This document shows positions 1 to 12,509 of a stretch of 34,983 bases of DNA, piece by piece. The notes beneath the pieces were generated by a model. It worked only from the letters and a program-made list of their open reading frames with translations. It had not been told where the DNA came from and did no database searches. The stretch lies in NCBI GenBank assembly GCA_020536535.1, contig JAHLWZ010000453.1, positions 743-35,725 of the forward strand. Reading direction: 5' to 3'. The stretch is from Pelomyxa schiedti. Lineage: Eukaryota; Evosea; Pelobiontida; Pelomyxidae. The translations under genes were made by a program, and so were the position numbers. Numbering within the stretch: position 1 is the first letter of the stretch; every line of letters starts with the position of its first letter.

Positions 1-3000
1 ATGGTTTATGTGTTTTTCATACTGTTTTTGGGGAACTTACGTTTGGATGTGTTAGTGGCAAGAATGGAGACAGAAAATCTTACGCGATTTGGTGGTGGGT
101 CACATCTGCACAATCACATATAAATCTGATTTATGAGATAGGTTCCCAAGATGGATTGCCAGTATTCTTCTCCCATTGTTTCTTTTGCTCCAACCTGTAC
201 GTTTTGTTTAGTTTGTTCTTCCCCCTTCATTGTATATTTACTTATATAAGAACTCAAGGCGGTAATTTTATGGGCTGCATATTCTATCTCTATTCGAGAA
301 GGAAAAATGGCGTGCTGGATTGCCGTATTGTCCTCCCTAATTGCGATTATCCTTCTTGTCCTTAGAGGCAGACATGTATCCAAAAGGTGGATTTCTCCAC
401 CTGCAACCAAGCTACTCTTGAAGAGCATCAGTGTGTCCTTGCTTTACTCCAAAATGCCATTTAATTGCATGTCTTTAGTTGAGGCACAGTTGGATTTCCT
501 TGCCTTCCTTAGTACTGTGGCAGTATTGGTGACTATATTGAGAGCAAAAAATATTATCAGTTTTATTTCTCGAGGTGATCCTCGCCCCTACCGCCTTTAT
601 GTGCATGTTCAGATGGTTGTTGACTTTTTTTCCTTGATAGGCTAAACAAGTACCTCCGTTTAGGCTGTCTCTGTTGCAATCCTCTTATGCACCCCTCTCC
701 TTCTTGTTATTGCTGTGACAGTGTGGAGGATACCAGCAACCTACAGAGCAATGAAAATTACTGCTGCAAACCAACGAAAAAGGCATGCTGATCTAAGAGC
801 GAAAAAAACTCTGAAGGCGAAAGAAGGGACGAATCAAAAAAAGAGAGATCATTTAATGGCATTGCTCTATGTCGCCTATGAGGATGTGAAGGGACCAGTG
901 CATGTCATTTTCCAACAGACATATGGATGCTTGATTGACGCCCCCTTATTTGCATTGTTGATTCCCGTCCTTTTGTCACTTTGGCGTGCTCCCTCAGTCA
1001 TCAGGGAGTTGTACAACACGGATTTAGAAAAGCGCCGGAGAGTGGCTGCATGGGCATTTTATCAGTGGTTATGTGACTTGCCCTTTGTTTGCATGCTTAT
1101 TGTAATGCTTGCAGCTCCCTGGCGAATGTAGTAATCTCTCTTTTTTCCCTCCAATTTTTTTCCCTCTAAAAGACACTAAACAGGTATATACTATACCGGA
1201 AATATCCAAATGTATGCCGTTATGACATTTGGGAGCAGTTCATCAACCTCGTGTTACTGGATACAGCTTCTTTGTTGTCCATTTTCCTAATTGGTGTTAC
1301 AATCTGGAGGATAAGTGACACGCGCACCAAATTGAAATCCCGAGGAGAAGCCCAACTTGGCGTTGTGCTTGTCAAACAAGCTCTGGAAGTGATACGAGAC
1401 TTACCTTTCTTTTTGCTGCTTATTCCTATAATTTTCACAATCTGGCACGCAAAAAAGACTTTGTTGGCTCTCGTGGCTGCCACACCTGATCTTCGCAGAG
1501 ATATAGCACTAGTTCACTTCATAGAGTGGCTTAAAGACCTGCCCTACATAGTAATGTTCATTACTGTCACCCTTACGCTGTACAGACTACCGCCACTTCT
1601 TTTCAAACTTCGAAGGCAGGAATCACATGAGGATTCAATTTGGAGGGTACTTGTTGCACAGCAGATGAAGTGTCTGTTCTGTGATGTGCCAGTTCTAGTT
1701 GCTTCAGCCTTCGTTTTTTTAAGCAGGTGGCACTGGCCCACAATGCAGAGGAACCTTCAGCAGTGTGATGACAAGCTGGGATTTGGCTTGCACAGAGCTG
1801 TTTTTCCTCCTTTTATGGAGTGCTTGTATGATAGCCCTTACTTCATTGCCGTGCTGCTGCTGTCATGTTCATGGAGGGCACCCTGGTTTTTACCAAAATT
1901 ATGGAGACCAAGCAGTTTGAACGAGAAAAGAAGCATATGCCGGGAGTTCTTTATTGATTTAGTCCTTGATGTGCCTGCAGTCCTTTGTGCGGTTGTTGTT
2001 TTCCTGCTTGTCTGGAATGCCTCCACACTAAAACATCAACTTCTTCATCCTACACCAGAACAAAATCGTCACAAAGCATGCTTTTCCTGCTTCAAATCGA
2101 CAGTCAAAGATTTTCCCTACATCATGGGCTCCTTTGTGATCTGCATTACTCTAATTCGAGCACCTCTGTTCTTATTCCAGGTGAAGAGAACAAACACTCT
2201 CGAATCAAGAAAAAATGTTGTTTTCACAAATGTTGTGCTGATACCTCTTGACGTCATTGCTATTCCCGCTCTGTTTTTATTGCTTATATCCCTGTGGTGC
2301 ACAAAACCGGCGTGGGGTATATTGAAGTCACTCTATGAGGAACTGCAATCACCAGTACCACTTTCAACAGAGAACTTCCTGAAGTACTATAGTGACATCT
2401 TTTCTCTCCTGGGGATCTTGATGTGCACTGCTACACTTGTTGCTGTGTGGGCGCCACTTGCTTCGGTTGGCCCGTGGAGAGGTTACTTGTTGGTGAAGGA
2501 ACTGAAGGAGAACACTGAGTACTGGGATTGTTGGACACACTTCTCCCTCTGCTGCAAACATGGAGGTCTCTTGATGGAAGATTGGCTTTGTGGAGTTTTA
2601 TTCATAATGCTCCTCTGTTCTTGGAGAAGTGTACCCACTTTCAAATCTGTGTTCTTCTCTGAAGCAGTGCTATCTTTTTCACATTGTCATCATGCCGTTT
2701 TATCTCAGTTGGGATTCTTTGTTGAGGATTTACCTTACCTGATCCCATTCATCTGTACCCTTATCATTTCTCCTTGGCGTATTCCGAGTTTGGTCCAGAA
2801 CATGATTTCAGCACAAGGTGATAAGACCAAGCCAACAAGAGATTTCTTACAACAGAAAAGAGAGTTTGTTGTTCACCAACTCCGGCTTGGGGTGTTAGAT
2901 GTCTTTTGCGCCGCTGGTATTATCTTAATTCTTCTCACACTGTGGAGAGTTCCCTCTCTTCGTAGAAATTATAGAACGAATTCTTGGCATACTGTGGTTT

Positions 3001-6000
3001 GTGATGAACTTGTAGCATGGTGCAGTGATGCTCCTTATGTTCCTTTTGTCCTTCTCTGTTTCCTTTTCCCCTGGCACTACAAAAAATTGAGGACTTCTCT
3101 TGCAAACGATAACTGGCACAGTGGGGCCATGTTCCTTGCTTTCGAAGGACTTCTGGATATCCCTTGCTTCTTGTTAGCTCTATTTGTAATTGCTACTGTG
3201 TGGAACGCACATAAGCTGTGTGTAAAAATCAGAGCCTGCGAAGGTTTTGACAGGCACCACTGTGTATGGCGATATTTCCTCAAAACAGTGCTGGACCTTC
3301 CCTATATTCTCATGTGCAGCATTTCCCTTTTGGTTCCTTTGAGAAGTCCACTCCTCATCAAGGATTTTTGTAGATGCAATGGTCACAACGAAAAATGCAC
3401 CGCCGCTGTGATGCATTTCTCTTTACTGTTTCTCGATCTATTTTGTGTGTTGATGTCAATTGTCCTTCTGTGCACTCTCTGGCAGGCTCCAACATTTATT
3501 TCGATCGTCAAAGAATATGTTAGGAGCTTTACTCAGCTGAAGAGTTGCTCAACATTTCAATTTAATTTGAGCATTCACAAAGACATTTATCAACTGTTCT
3601 GCGCTTTGATAATTGACGTGCCTTTCTCACTCTGTCTTGCACTTACTCTTGTGTGCCCATGGAGATTGTTAGAATTTGTGAGGTACGCAAGGCAAGCACA
3701 TTGCACTGCTTCCTTCTGGGAGAAAAGAATTAAACTCCTAAAGTTGTCTTGGCTGGCAATCGTCGATATCTCATGTCTCCCTTTGTTCATTCTCTTAATT
3801 CTATCGTGGCGAAGTTACCTCACAATCTCTTGGATGAAGGCCAACTCCACTTTTTCACAAGCCCCGTCTTCAAATGTTGTTGGTAAGGCACCCTTGACAG
3901 TTCCCGAGAAAGGTGAGACTTCAGCCAAAGGAGCCAGAAAGAAAAGGAACAAACGTACTGAACCCAAGCTTTTCTGTTCGATGTTTTCTCTTCATGACCT
4001 GTATACACCTGTCCATCCCTTTCTCTTTTTTCAGGGTATTGAGCTGTTAATTGATTCTGTGTACATTGCCGTTGCACCATTTTTAATGTGGAGAATCCCT
4101 TCAGTGTTGTACAAAGCTTTTTTCCAAGATATTACAACTGCTGTACTCAGGCGGAAGCTTGTATCTGATCAGCTGCATGAAGTTGCTTTGGATTTACCTT
4201 ACTCCATAATTTCAATATTTTTGTTGCTGGCACCATGGAGAGTGTGGTTCCTTTTCCGCAACTGCTATCAATTACTTGGCAAACCAGATACTCTTAAACG
4301 CAAGGAAGTTGTAGCACAGACCATTGAAGGGGGAAAAGATCTGGCCTGCTTTTGCATGCTGATCATCACCACTCTTTCATGGAGAGGGGTTCTTTTGTGG
4401 ATCCGACTCTTCACGAATATTGCTGACTGGAGGGATATTGCTTTTACAGGTTTGTGGGAAAGAAGGAGAAATAACTGTAACGCCTTTCAATAGAATTCAA
4501 GGACTTCCTTTTTGATTTGCCATATCTGCCTCCTTTTGTACTTGTTTCTCTTCTCAGCTTTTGGCGCCTTCCAGCAATGTTTAAAGTATTCCAAGATAAA
4601 ACAGTCACAGATTCCTCCAAGCGCACATTTGTACTTGCTCAGTTCAAAGAAATGATCAGTGACTACACTTCAGTCCTGCTCATTATCGTCATCTCCATTA
4701 CTCTTTGGCGAGCTATTGCACTCTGGCGTGCTCTTTTGAGCAAGAAAAAAGGAGACACTTGGCATAGTGTAGTGTTTGAGAATTTCCAAGTGTGGAAAGA
4801 GGACGCACCATACGCCCCTCTATTCGTAGTCTTGTGTTTTGTTGCACCATGGAGGGTTAAAGGCTTGACATACAACTTGCTTTTTAATGTCTCACTCGAT
4901 ACACATGCAAAACACAGAAGTATCATGACCGAGTTGAAGGAGGGATTTCTGGATCACTTGTCCCTTCTCCAGCTCATTGTAATGCTTGTTACATTGTGGA
5001 GGGTGTACCCCTTAATCCGTGCCTTGTACAGTAATATCGAAGGGAGAACCTGTCGCACCATTATCTTTGTTCAATTTCGTGAGTGGCTGCAGGATACACC
5101 TTACATACCTCTGGTTATTGTATTGTTCATTTGCATGCCATGGCGGATTCCTTCCTTTGTGCATGAAATTCGCAATTCCACTTCTCCATGGCGGAACCAT
5201 GCACTCTCCAACGTGCAGAAGGGAGTAAGTGACATCCCTGCTGCCCTCTGTGTGCTAGTTCTACTTCTCTCCTGGAGATGTGTGTTCACTATTAAATCTC
5301 TCTGGTTTCATCAAACTGAGACTTCCGAGTGGACGACGGTTGCATTTTCTTGCTTTTGGGAGTTGATGTACGATCTCCCTTGGGTCCCTGTTGTTCTTGC
5401 CATGGGCTGTTTCTTCCCATGGCGGCTTGTGCACTTTTTCTTTCATCTCAAGAACTCTTCTTCTGTTCAGAGAAGGGATCTACTTGCATATTTGATGATG
5501 GGGTGCAAAGATTATCCTGCTGCACTGAAGTCCACAGTTATACTTTGCACTGTGTGGTACCTTCGGCGGTACCTGTCAAAACTGTTGGCATCTCCTTCAT
5601 CGTTTCATGCACTCACTTCAAAATACTTCATAAAAGTGTGTCTCGACATGCCTTATATAATGTGCCTCGGCGTATCAATTGCCGTTCCTTGGCGAACCCC
5701 ACTTGTTGTATACGATTTGTACAGGTACGGCTCGAAGTTGAGGGAGAGGAGATACATCGCTCGAACCCATATCAGAAGACTTCTCTATGATCCACTTTGC
5801 ATATTTTGCTTCTTTTTCATACTCCTTACTGCCTACCGCCTAAAAACAACTCTGCGACAAATTTACAACAAATTAAGAGAGGAACAGGAAGTACTTGAAG
5901 AAATGCACCGGGAGTTGGCTGTTAAAACCACCAAACCATCTAAAAGAAACAAAACACAAGTTCTGAATGGTCCATCACCCATGCAGTGGGCTCTTTTCTC

Positions 6001-8692
6001 AGAATTTAAGAAACTATGCACTGATTTGTTATGCATTGCAATATGCACTATTTTAGCTTGGCGGTTACCATCAACAATCAGCCGGATGAGGCTGTGTGCC
6101 AATGAAAAATTGCGTCTGACAGTGTGCCTCTACAGTTTGAATGAACTGTGCGAAGATTTACCTTATACAGTACCGTTCCTTGTTGTCCTGCTTTTTGGCT
6201 TGCCCCGCGTCACGTATTTTCATTTCAAGGAAGACAAACGAAGAGATGGCTTACTGTGGTGTTTATTTGCTTCACCCAGTATCACAAGTTATGAAAAACG
6301 CATGGCTGTGGCTGCTACAGCCAGGCTCGCTGTGGCAGATCTTCTGTGCTTTATTCTAAGTGTACCCATTTTAATAACAATGTGGCGTGCGAAATCGGCC
6401 TACACTGCTTTCACCCATTCCGCACACAAGCATCAAGTTATTGTTGATCAGTTCTTCTGTTGGATATCAGAAGTTCCATATGCATCTCTGGTTCCTTTAA
6501 TGGCACTTTTCTTCCCATGGAGATTATTATTTTTGGCACGAGAAAAGCGCTTACACGATGCCCGTGCCGTGAAGGGCAAGATTCTACACCATTTCTTCAT
6601 TGGATTTGCTGATATTTTTTGCTTTGCCTTGCTGTGTTTGCTTCTACCTTTCCCCTGGCGAATTGTTGGATTCTACAGAACCAGAAAACTGACTGGTGAA
6701 TTCCACATGAGTGTTTTTTACCAAGTTTTCCTATTACTCTCCGATGCTATTCTATTTGTGCAGATTCTATTTATTATTGCTTGTGTTATACATGTTCCAC
6801 CACTTATTGGATACACTGTATCAAGTATTTTCGAATACTTCCGTTCCCAAAAGTTAAGGCGAAGTGCATATCATATTCCAATGTCACCAAATTCTGGATC
6901 TCCAGTCAGCAAACTTCCAGAAGAGTGTCTTGTCGAAATTTTCTCTCACCTCTCTGCACGTGATATCGCCAAGTGTTCAGAGGTTTCCAAACGTTGGTAC
7001 AACATAACTCAACTGGAGAGTCTGTGGAGGACTTTACTTGAACGCGACTTTCAACTTCTTGGCTCGAATCGGTCTTCAAGGCTTGTATACCAATTTCGAT
7101 ATAGAAGGCGAGCACTTGGGACTATTAGGTCAACACTGAGGACAGGGATAGTTGGCATCAGGGCAGTTACAATGCGTTTATTTATTCAATCCGTGCATAC
7201 TATTCCGCACAGCATAGCATTGCCTCTAAAACTACTTGGACTAGTTATAGGTGTACCAATTATTCGGTATCATCAATACCGTGCACGTACACGAATAGGA
7301 ATTACTTACATCGGCGTCCTTACGAGAACTGTAAGCACTGATTTCTGGCATCTTGGAAGAGCCTTCTTTGAAGCAGTTGCAATTGTGTTCCCTTTCTTGG
7401 TCTTAAATGAGATTTCTTTTGCTCTGAGCACTATTAATTTCTCGGTCCTCTACATAATTACACTTGGTGCCAGAAGGCCAGAGCTTATACCAATGCCCCT
7501 TCTTGTACTTTTGCATTGCGTGCATTCGGTTGCTGCACCGTTCTTAGTACTCTTACAGATACCAATTCTCATTTTGCCCGAACTCTGTCTGTGTAAATTC
7601 TACGGCATCTCTTTGTCCATCCTGGAATTGGGAAGAGTAATGTCATGGAGTTTTCTTCTCTTTACATTAGTGTGGACCTTCATGATTTTCCCTGTCTGTG
7701 AAGCTCTCACAATTCAATACATAGAGAAATATTTTGTTGCATTCTCCCCTGGATATCTTTACTGGCATATCGGTCGGGCAATCAAACACCTTTCCTTGAA
7801 AATAACCAAAACAGTTCAAGCACTCTACAGGGCATTTGCCCATTTGTTACACAAGGCTGTTAAAGCAATCTCCTCCGTTCTGAAGACTCTACTCTCCGTA
7901 CTAATGCGCCTAGTTGAGATTCTCAGACTCGTGGTTCAACTCACGCTGCAGCTAGTTTTTGCTGTACTGGGAGCAAACAACCGGCTGCTTGCCATGATAA
8001 CCCACAAGTGCTTCCTTCACGGCCAGCTCGGCAACATTCTCCTCACCCCTGCCTGCCTCGCCTGGGTGTCCTGGCCGCTCCTAATCCCCCTCCAGACACG
8101 CAGCATCGCCCTCGGGATCCCTGCGACCGTCGCGTTCCTGTTCCTCACACGCCAGGCGACTCGCGTAGTCAGCCGGCACTGGAGGCACTGGAGCTTCTCG
8201 CCAACGCCTCAGCTCACACTGGAGTCCCTCACTCTCGTGCCCGTGGAGCAAGGCAACGCGGTGAGCGCCACGCTGCTCGGCACCAAGCCAGCTTCACTCA
8301 GCATCAAGGCCGCTTGCTTGTGCATCAAGTCCAAAGGCACCTGGGCAGCTCTGGACCTCGCACTGGGCCACGGCGCGGTCTCTTTCTTCAGAGCAGTCCT
8401 GCACCCTGTCAGACTGAGCCCGGGGATGTTCCCCACCAGTGCAATTGCGGCCGGAAGCTCTACTTTCAGAATCGCAATGAGGCTTCCTGTTTCCAAGCCG
8501 GTTCTACTTGCGAAGCTCGAAGACATGCGTGACAGGGCGGACAACGCTACTCTTGAATTCGTTGTGGAATTTGGTGAATTCTTGATACACTGGGAGGCAG
8601 ATGGTGTTTTGTTTAAAATCACAGCCACTCCCAATGACTTACTGCGCACATTACACACAAACAAGAACCTCTTGGAGTTAGACAAATATTAA
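1..8692 (+). CDS. Giant multi-spanning membrane protein with alternating ~48-aa repeats and an F-box (5' partial)
   Basis: I do not recognise this as a named family. Exons: 1-98 (open to the left edge), 142-196, 259-615, 664-1127, 1184-4449 and 4494-8692. Introns are 43-62 nt and GT-AG, and together they give 2,812 residues in view. About 44 tandem units of ~48 residues each hold one hydrophobic helix that ends in a Trp-Arg signature. In exon 4494-8692 the WR pairs recur at intervals of 48, 48, 49 and 48 residues. Near visible residue 2220 (about 6914-7050) lies a clear F-box, starting LPEECLVEIFSHL and containing SKRW. It is followed by further hydrophobic segments and a soluble C-terminus ending at TAA 8690-8692. 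F-boxes bind Skp1 in SCF ubiquitin ligases, so a membrane-embedded substrate adaptor is possible; that is inference. The Met at 307 is internal: upstream exons encode the same kind of helices. The last ~450 bp of the repeat-free tail (8000-8450) is clearly GC-richer. Confidence 0.85.
259..6830 (+). repeat. Tandem array of two alternating membrane-repeat types (A and B)
   Basis: Coding repeat of ~144-147 nt per unit. Type A units read D-x-P-Y followed by ~12 hydrophobic residues and P-W-R, for example at 4800-4855, 5090-5145 and 5370-5425. Type B units read D-x-x-C/A, hydrophobic residues, then L/T-L/S-W-R, for example at 4663-4710, 4955-5001 and 5230-5280. The two types alternate strictly over at least 20 consecutive units. 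If each unit crosses the membrane once, neighbouring units have opposite orientation. Alternation would then be expected from opposite-facing helices or from duplication of an A-B pair; this is inference. Nucleotide identity between units is low, so the array is old. Confidence 0.8.
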
Positions 8693-8801
8693 TACAATTT
8701 AACAGTCAATAGCCAAACTACTTTTGTTTTTAGAAAAAGTCTATTATTCAAGTCTAAATGTAAATGTGTACAGAATTCACTACTTGGCTTCGGAAGAGTA
8801 G

Positions 8802-11746
8802 CTAGAGGAGCATTTTGATGCGGAAAACAACAAGGAGGCGAGGGCCTTCAACTGAGTTGGCCCAAATATCCAGGGTACCTTTCCTTGGTCCTGTGTATGT
8901 AGAGTCAGCAGTTGGTGATGGAGTTGGCTCAGTGCTTGATGCAGTTGCTGATGCTGATGCTGATGCGGATGTGGATGTGGATGTCGAGGCAGTGGTGAAA
9001 GTGGGGAGTGTAGGAATGAACATGGATGCGGCTGTGGCTATACACGAAGCTGCGAGGGAGATTGTGTTAGTATCTTCGGCTTTGGGATTGATGTTAGGGA
9101 GCGATGGTGCGGTGGTGTCTGCTATTATGGTCGAGACAATATTCGGACCAAATGTGATTGGAACGGGGTTTGAGAGTGCCGTTTTTACAGAGGACGCACC
9201 GGCAACTTCGTAGGTCTGTGCATCAAACAAAAACAAGCCGTTGTCACGGCGAGTGGTGACAAGTATCTGCATGATATTCGGGTATGCAAACAGATGCAGC
9301 CCTGTTAGTAGTTGCGGGCAAACATCTAATCTTTGAAGCAATTGGGGTCTAAGGAGTTCATTGGGTAATACATTACTGGCTGTTGTAGTAGTGGTTGAAG
9401 CTGGCGTGTTCTGTGTTTTTGTAGATGGCTGCCAGACTAATACTCTGCCACCAATTACACACCACACCTTCCCTTCATGCAGAGTCATCCCTGCAATGCG
9501 TTTATGGCCAAAAACAGGCACTGTAAACATGAGCTTGTTAGTCTTTGAGCAACATACTCCCACGCTTCCGTAGGCACCAACCCATACTTGCTCTGCGTCA
9601 GGTACATAGCATAGACAGTTCGGTGAGAGGTCAGAAAGAGGCACTTGGGCAAGGTTCTTCATTGCGCCATCAATATAGCCACAAATCACAAGTGTAGATT
9701 CCCTTCCACTTGCACACCACACAACGCCTGGTGACACAATTGCCATGCTTTGTATCACAGACTTCGAGGAGGAAAAAAGCTGCAGTTTCCCTACTGCACC
9801 CCTTATCCTGGGATCAACAGCAACTAGGTTGGCTGATTCTACCCCACAAAATACTATGCCTGTTGTACTGCACAAGCACATTACCCATACACGTTTTTCA
9901 TGTGACTCATGCTGCGAAGAATCTGAGGAGACAGTTGAGTGCACACGGCTGTGTTTGGAAAGTCTGACACTTGCCGGAATCGTGCCTGTGGTGTTGACGG
10001 TTGCAATCACATCAGTTCGTATACGGCATATATGTTCTCTTGTCTGACTGTTGTACACTTGCAAGGTGCCATCATCACACCCGCACCAGATTTCATCACC
10101 GACTCGGAGGAGAGAATAGACACGCACAAATGGATCCACAGTATAGTCGACAGAGATATCAATAAGGGCAGCTTTTCAGTCAATTAAAAGGAATTCCTAA
10201 GTTCATTTTATGGGCTTACAGCTGTCAGAGGTCTGCGCTTTGTTAATGTCATTAGCGATGCTGGAGATTCTTTCCAAAGCGCCCTTGAGTTTTCCGTAGA
10301 ATGGTGCATGTGGAGATGTTTCCTACAAACAATGTTAAAAGAGATCATGAAAGGCAAATTACTTTCACAAGATCCTTGGCAGAGATTGGTAAAAAGTCAA
10401 TGAGTTGAGTATATAAAACAAAGAGGTGTACATACTGCAATTAACATTTTATCTGCGAATAAGTGTCTTTTGAGTTGAAGAAATGGCAGTTTAGTACATA
10501 CATCGCGATATTCTTTGAATGGGAGTAATCAAAAGTTCTTGTAAATCAAAGTTTGGTATTCCTGCTTTTTTGGCTGCTTGGATTTGTTGCTTGGAAATAA
10601 GGTAAGTCTAGCAATTTGCAGCTATCAACCAATACTTTGACGAAAGAGTCTAAGTCTGGGATAGTCCGGCGAGTCAGCAAACAATTGGACAGTTTAAAGT
10701 GATTTTCTAAAAATGGCGTGTATATTGAGACCATGCTACTTATAGATTCTTTCATGAATGTATTGGCGACATTCTCTACTGATTGCTCTCTATTGCGCAT
10801 TTAAAAAATTAAAATTTTGGTTGTCATGTGAGCTAATTACTGTTTAAATGAAGCTAAAAGGTCAACAGTAAAAGATAAAATGGGCACAAGAGTGGCCAGA
10901 GCTGTAGGCATAAAGCTCGGAATCATGCACCGGTCAGATGTTGCAAGCTTATTGGAAAGTGGTTCAATGAAAAACTATTTCCTCAGTTAAACAATTCACA
11001 GTAAAGTCAATGTCATTTCATTACCTTCAGTACATTTTTCATGTGCTTTACATAATTTTCTTCTGTGGTAACAAGTTCCTCCAGAATGCTTCCAATTTTG
11101 TCTGTTTTTCCTACAAGGGAGGTTATGACCTGGAGAAGAAGAATGTGTTCAAGGTACCACACATATGTCTGTAATACTTTAGTATAGATTGCTGTGTGAT
11201 ACACGCTTGAATATATGTGGCAGCTTGAGTTATGTTGTCTTGGACGGTTGGTGGATGAGTGCTTGCGGACCCTTCAAGCACTCCATCAATAGGACTGGTG
11301 CATTTACCAATAACACTTCCCCCGCTGCCAATGCCAGAACTGCCGCTTCCACTGCCACTACGTGAGTGTCCGTGGTGGCTGCTGCGACGAGTGTAACTCG
11401 GGGAAGGGCTTTTGTGTTGTCGGTTTGGAGAAGTATCACCTCCTCCAGACATTCTCATCGAGGATTCTCGTCGAATTGAACGCCTTTCAGGAGAAGGAGA
11501 AAGAGAAGGAGAAGAAGGCGAAGGCGAAGGAGAAGGAGAAGGAGGGTTGGGATTGGGAGTGACCCCAAGAGCTGCCAAAGCAGATGTTGTGGCTGCAGCT
11601 GCAGCCGCAAATCCAGGAGGTAATTTACTGAGATCCGCGACTCCCGGAGATGGTGGTGCAGTGACTGATGGTGTTGATGAAGTTTGTGCCATTGGTGATA
11701 CTGGTGAAGTAAATACAGAGAAACTGCAATGGCGATTACTGGACAT
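8802..11746 (-). CDS. RhoGEF with IQ motif, DH domain and C-terminal beta-propeller
   Basis: A probable guanine-nucleotide exchange factor for Rho/Rac GTPases. Exons, in reading order: 11746-11158, 11110-11025, 10974-10841, 10789-10642, 10607-10502, 10452-10436, 10374-10363, 10322-10220 and 10171-8802. They sum to exactly 855 codons (854 aa). The N-terminus (~170 aa) is low-complexity and rich in Ser, Pro and Ala. An IQ-like motif (ATYIQACITQQ, KYYRHM) follows, as in several amoebozoan RhoGEFs. The DH domain begins ILEELVTTEENYVKHM, and its signature helix reads ITPIQRISRY. The last exon encodes a ~440-residue WD40-like propeller (DEIWCGCDDGTLQVYN and later blades) resembling the tail of ARHGEF10/17-type proteins. 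I see no PH domain between DH and propeller. The 10608-10641 intron could instead start at 10635 (28 nt), which would add Val-Lys. A Ser/Thr/Ala stretch near the C-terminus comes from a GATGCT-like microsatellite. The gene converges on the membrane-repeat gene with a 109 bp gap. Confidence 0.85.
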
Positions 11747-12509
11747 GGAAGTAGTACGATGTAAGCCTCCCCAGCTTACTGCCGAGAATCAGTCAAAAGA
11801 GATAGTACGAGGGGAAAAAATTACTTCGCCGGGAAAACAGTTTGTGCATAGGTGTTGTGTCCACTTTTAGACAGAGTGTTTGTGGTGCCTTATCAATACA
11901 AGATTGGTGCACCACCATTCCACAGTCTTGTATACGAAACGAAGAAAAATTAACGTGCGCAGCCAATTGGGAAAAATAGGCTCACCTTTGCACACATAAT
12001 GGTGGTGCTTTGCCTTTGCCTCAGTACTGTACGCGTAAATCGAAAGGAAAAAAAAAAAAGGTGGGGGAGCGGGAAAAAAGGAGAGCAACAAGGAGGAAGA
12101 AAACACACTCACAAACAGCACATTTGATTGTAGTGTCGGTCTTGACGAGCTTCAGCACAGTTGGGTCATGGCTCGTCATTTTTGGGATTTTTTTTTTTTT
12201 TTGTTGTTTGTGTTTTCTGTTTCTGCTTGTTCAACAACACCAAAAACTCTTATCTCGTGAACTACTCTTCACGTAAAACAGTTCGAACAAAAAAAAGAGA
12301 TCTTGGTGCACTGAATTTGTTGTTGGTATGGATGATGAAGCCAACTGTACGCAACATCACCATGGTTCAAAGGGAAATGGGATGGAATGGGGGAAAAAAA
12401 CGGAGATGAAATTAATGGTATTGTATTGATATCAAAGTTGGTGTGGAAAAAGGTGTGCTATTAGTAGCCCAACAGTGAAAAATTGTATGTCTGCACGAGC
12501 ACAAAGGTT
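11747..12509. other. 763-bp gene-free interval upstream of the RhoGEF
   Basis: It lies between the RhoGEF start and the LC8 stop, both genes on the minus strand, so it should hold LC8 3' flank and RhoGEF promoter and 5'UTR. It is AT-rich with long homopolymer tracts: an A-run near 12048-12058 and a T-run near 12188-12202. The short ORFs inside have low-complexity translations and no recognisable domain. I see no tRNA, snoRNA or mobile element. Confidence 0.5.

Noticed and set aside
307-309. ATG at 307 as the start of the giant membrane protein
   Set aside because: Upstream exons 1-98, 142-196 and 259-306 are in phase across canonical introns and encode the same helix type, so the gene continues to the left edge.
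8008-8532. 174-aa Arg/Pro-rich ORF in another frame
   Set aside because: It is a shadow of the GC-rich 3' end of the membrane-protein gene; the composition is typical of a wrong frame in GC-rich DNA.
10560-10645. Frameshift in the RhoGEF DH region at a homopolymer of six T
   Set aside because: A 34-nt GT-AG intron (10608-10641) restores the frame and the DH consensus spacing, and the whole model then sums to an exact codon multiple.
11412-11870. Plus-strand ORF rich in Glu, Gly and Lys
   Set aside because: It is antisense to the Ser-Pro-rich first exon of the RhoGEF; the GAGAAG-type repeat opens several frames.
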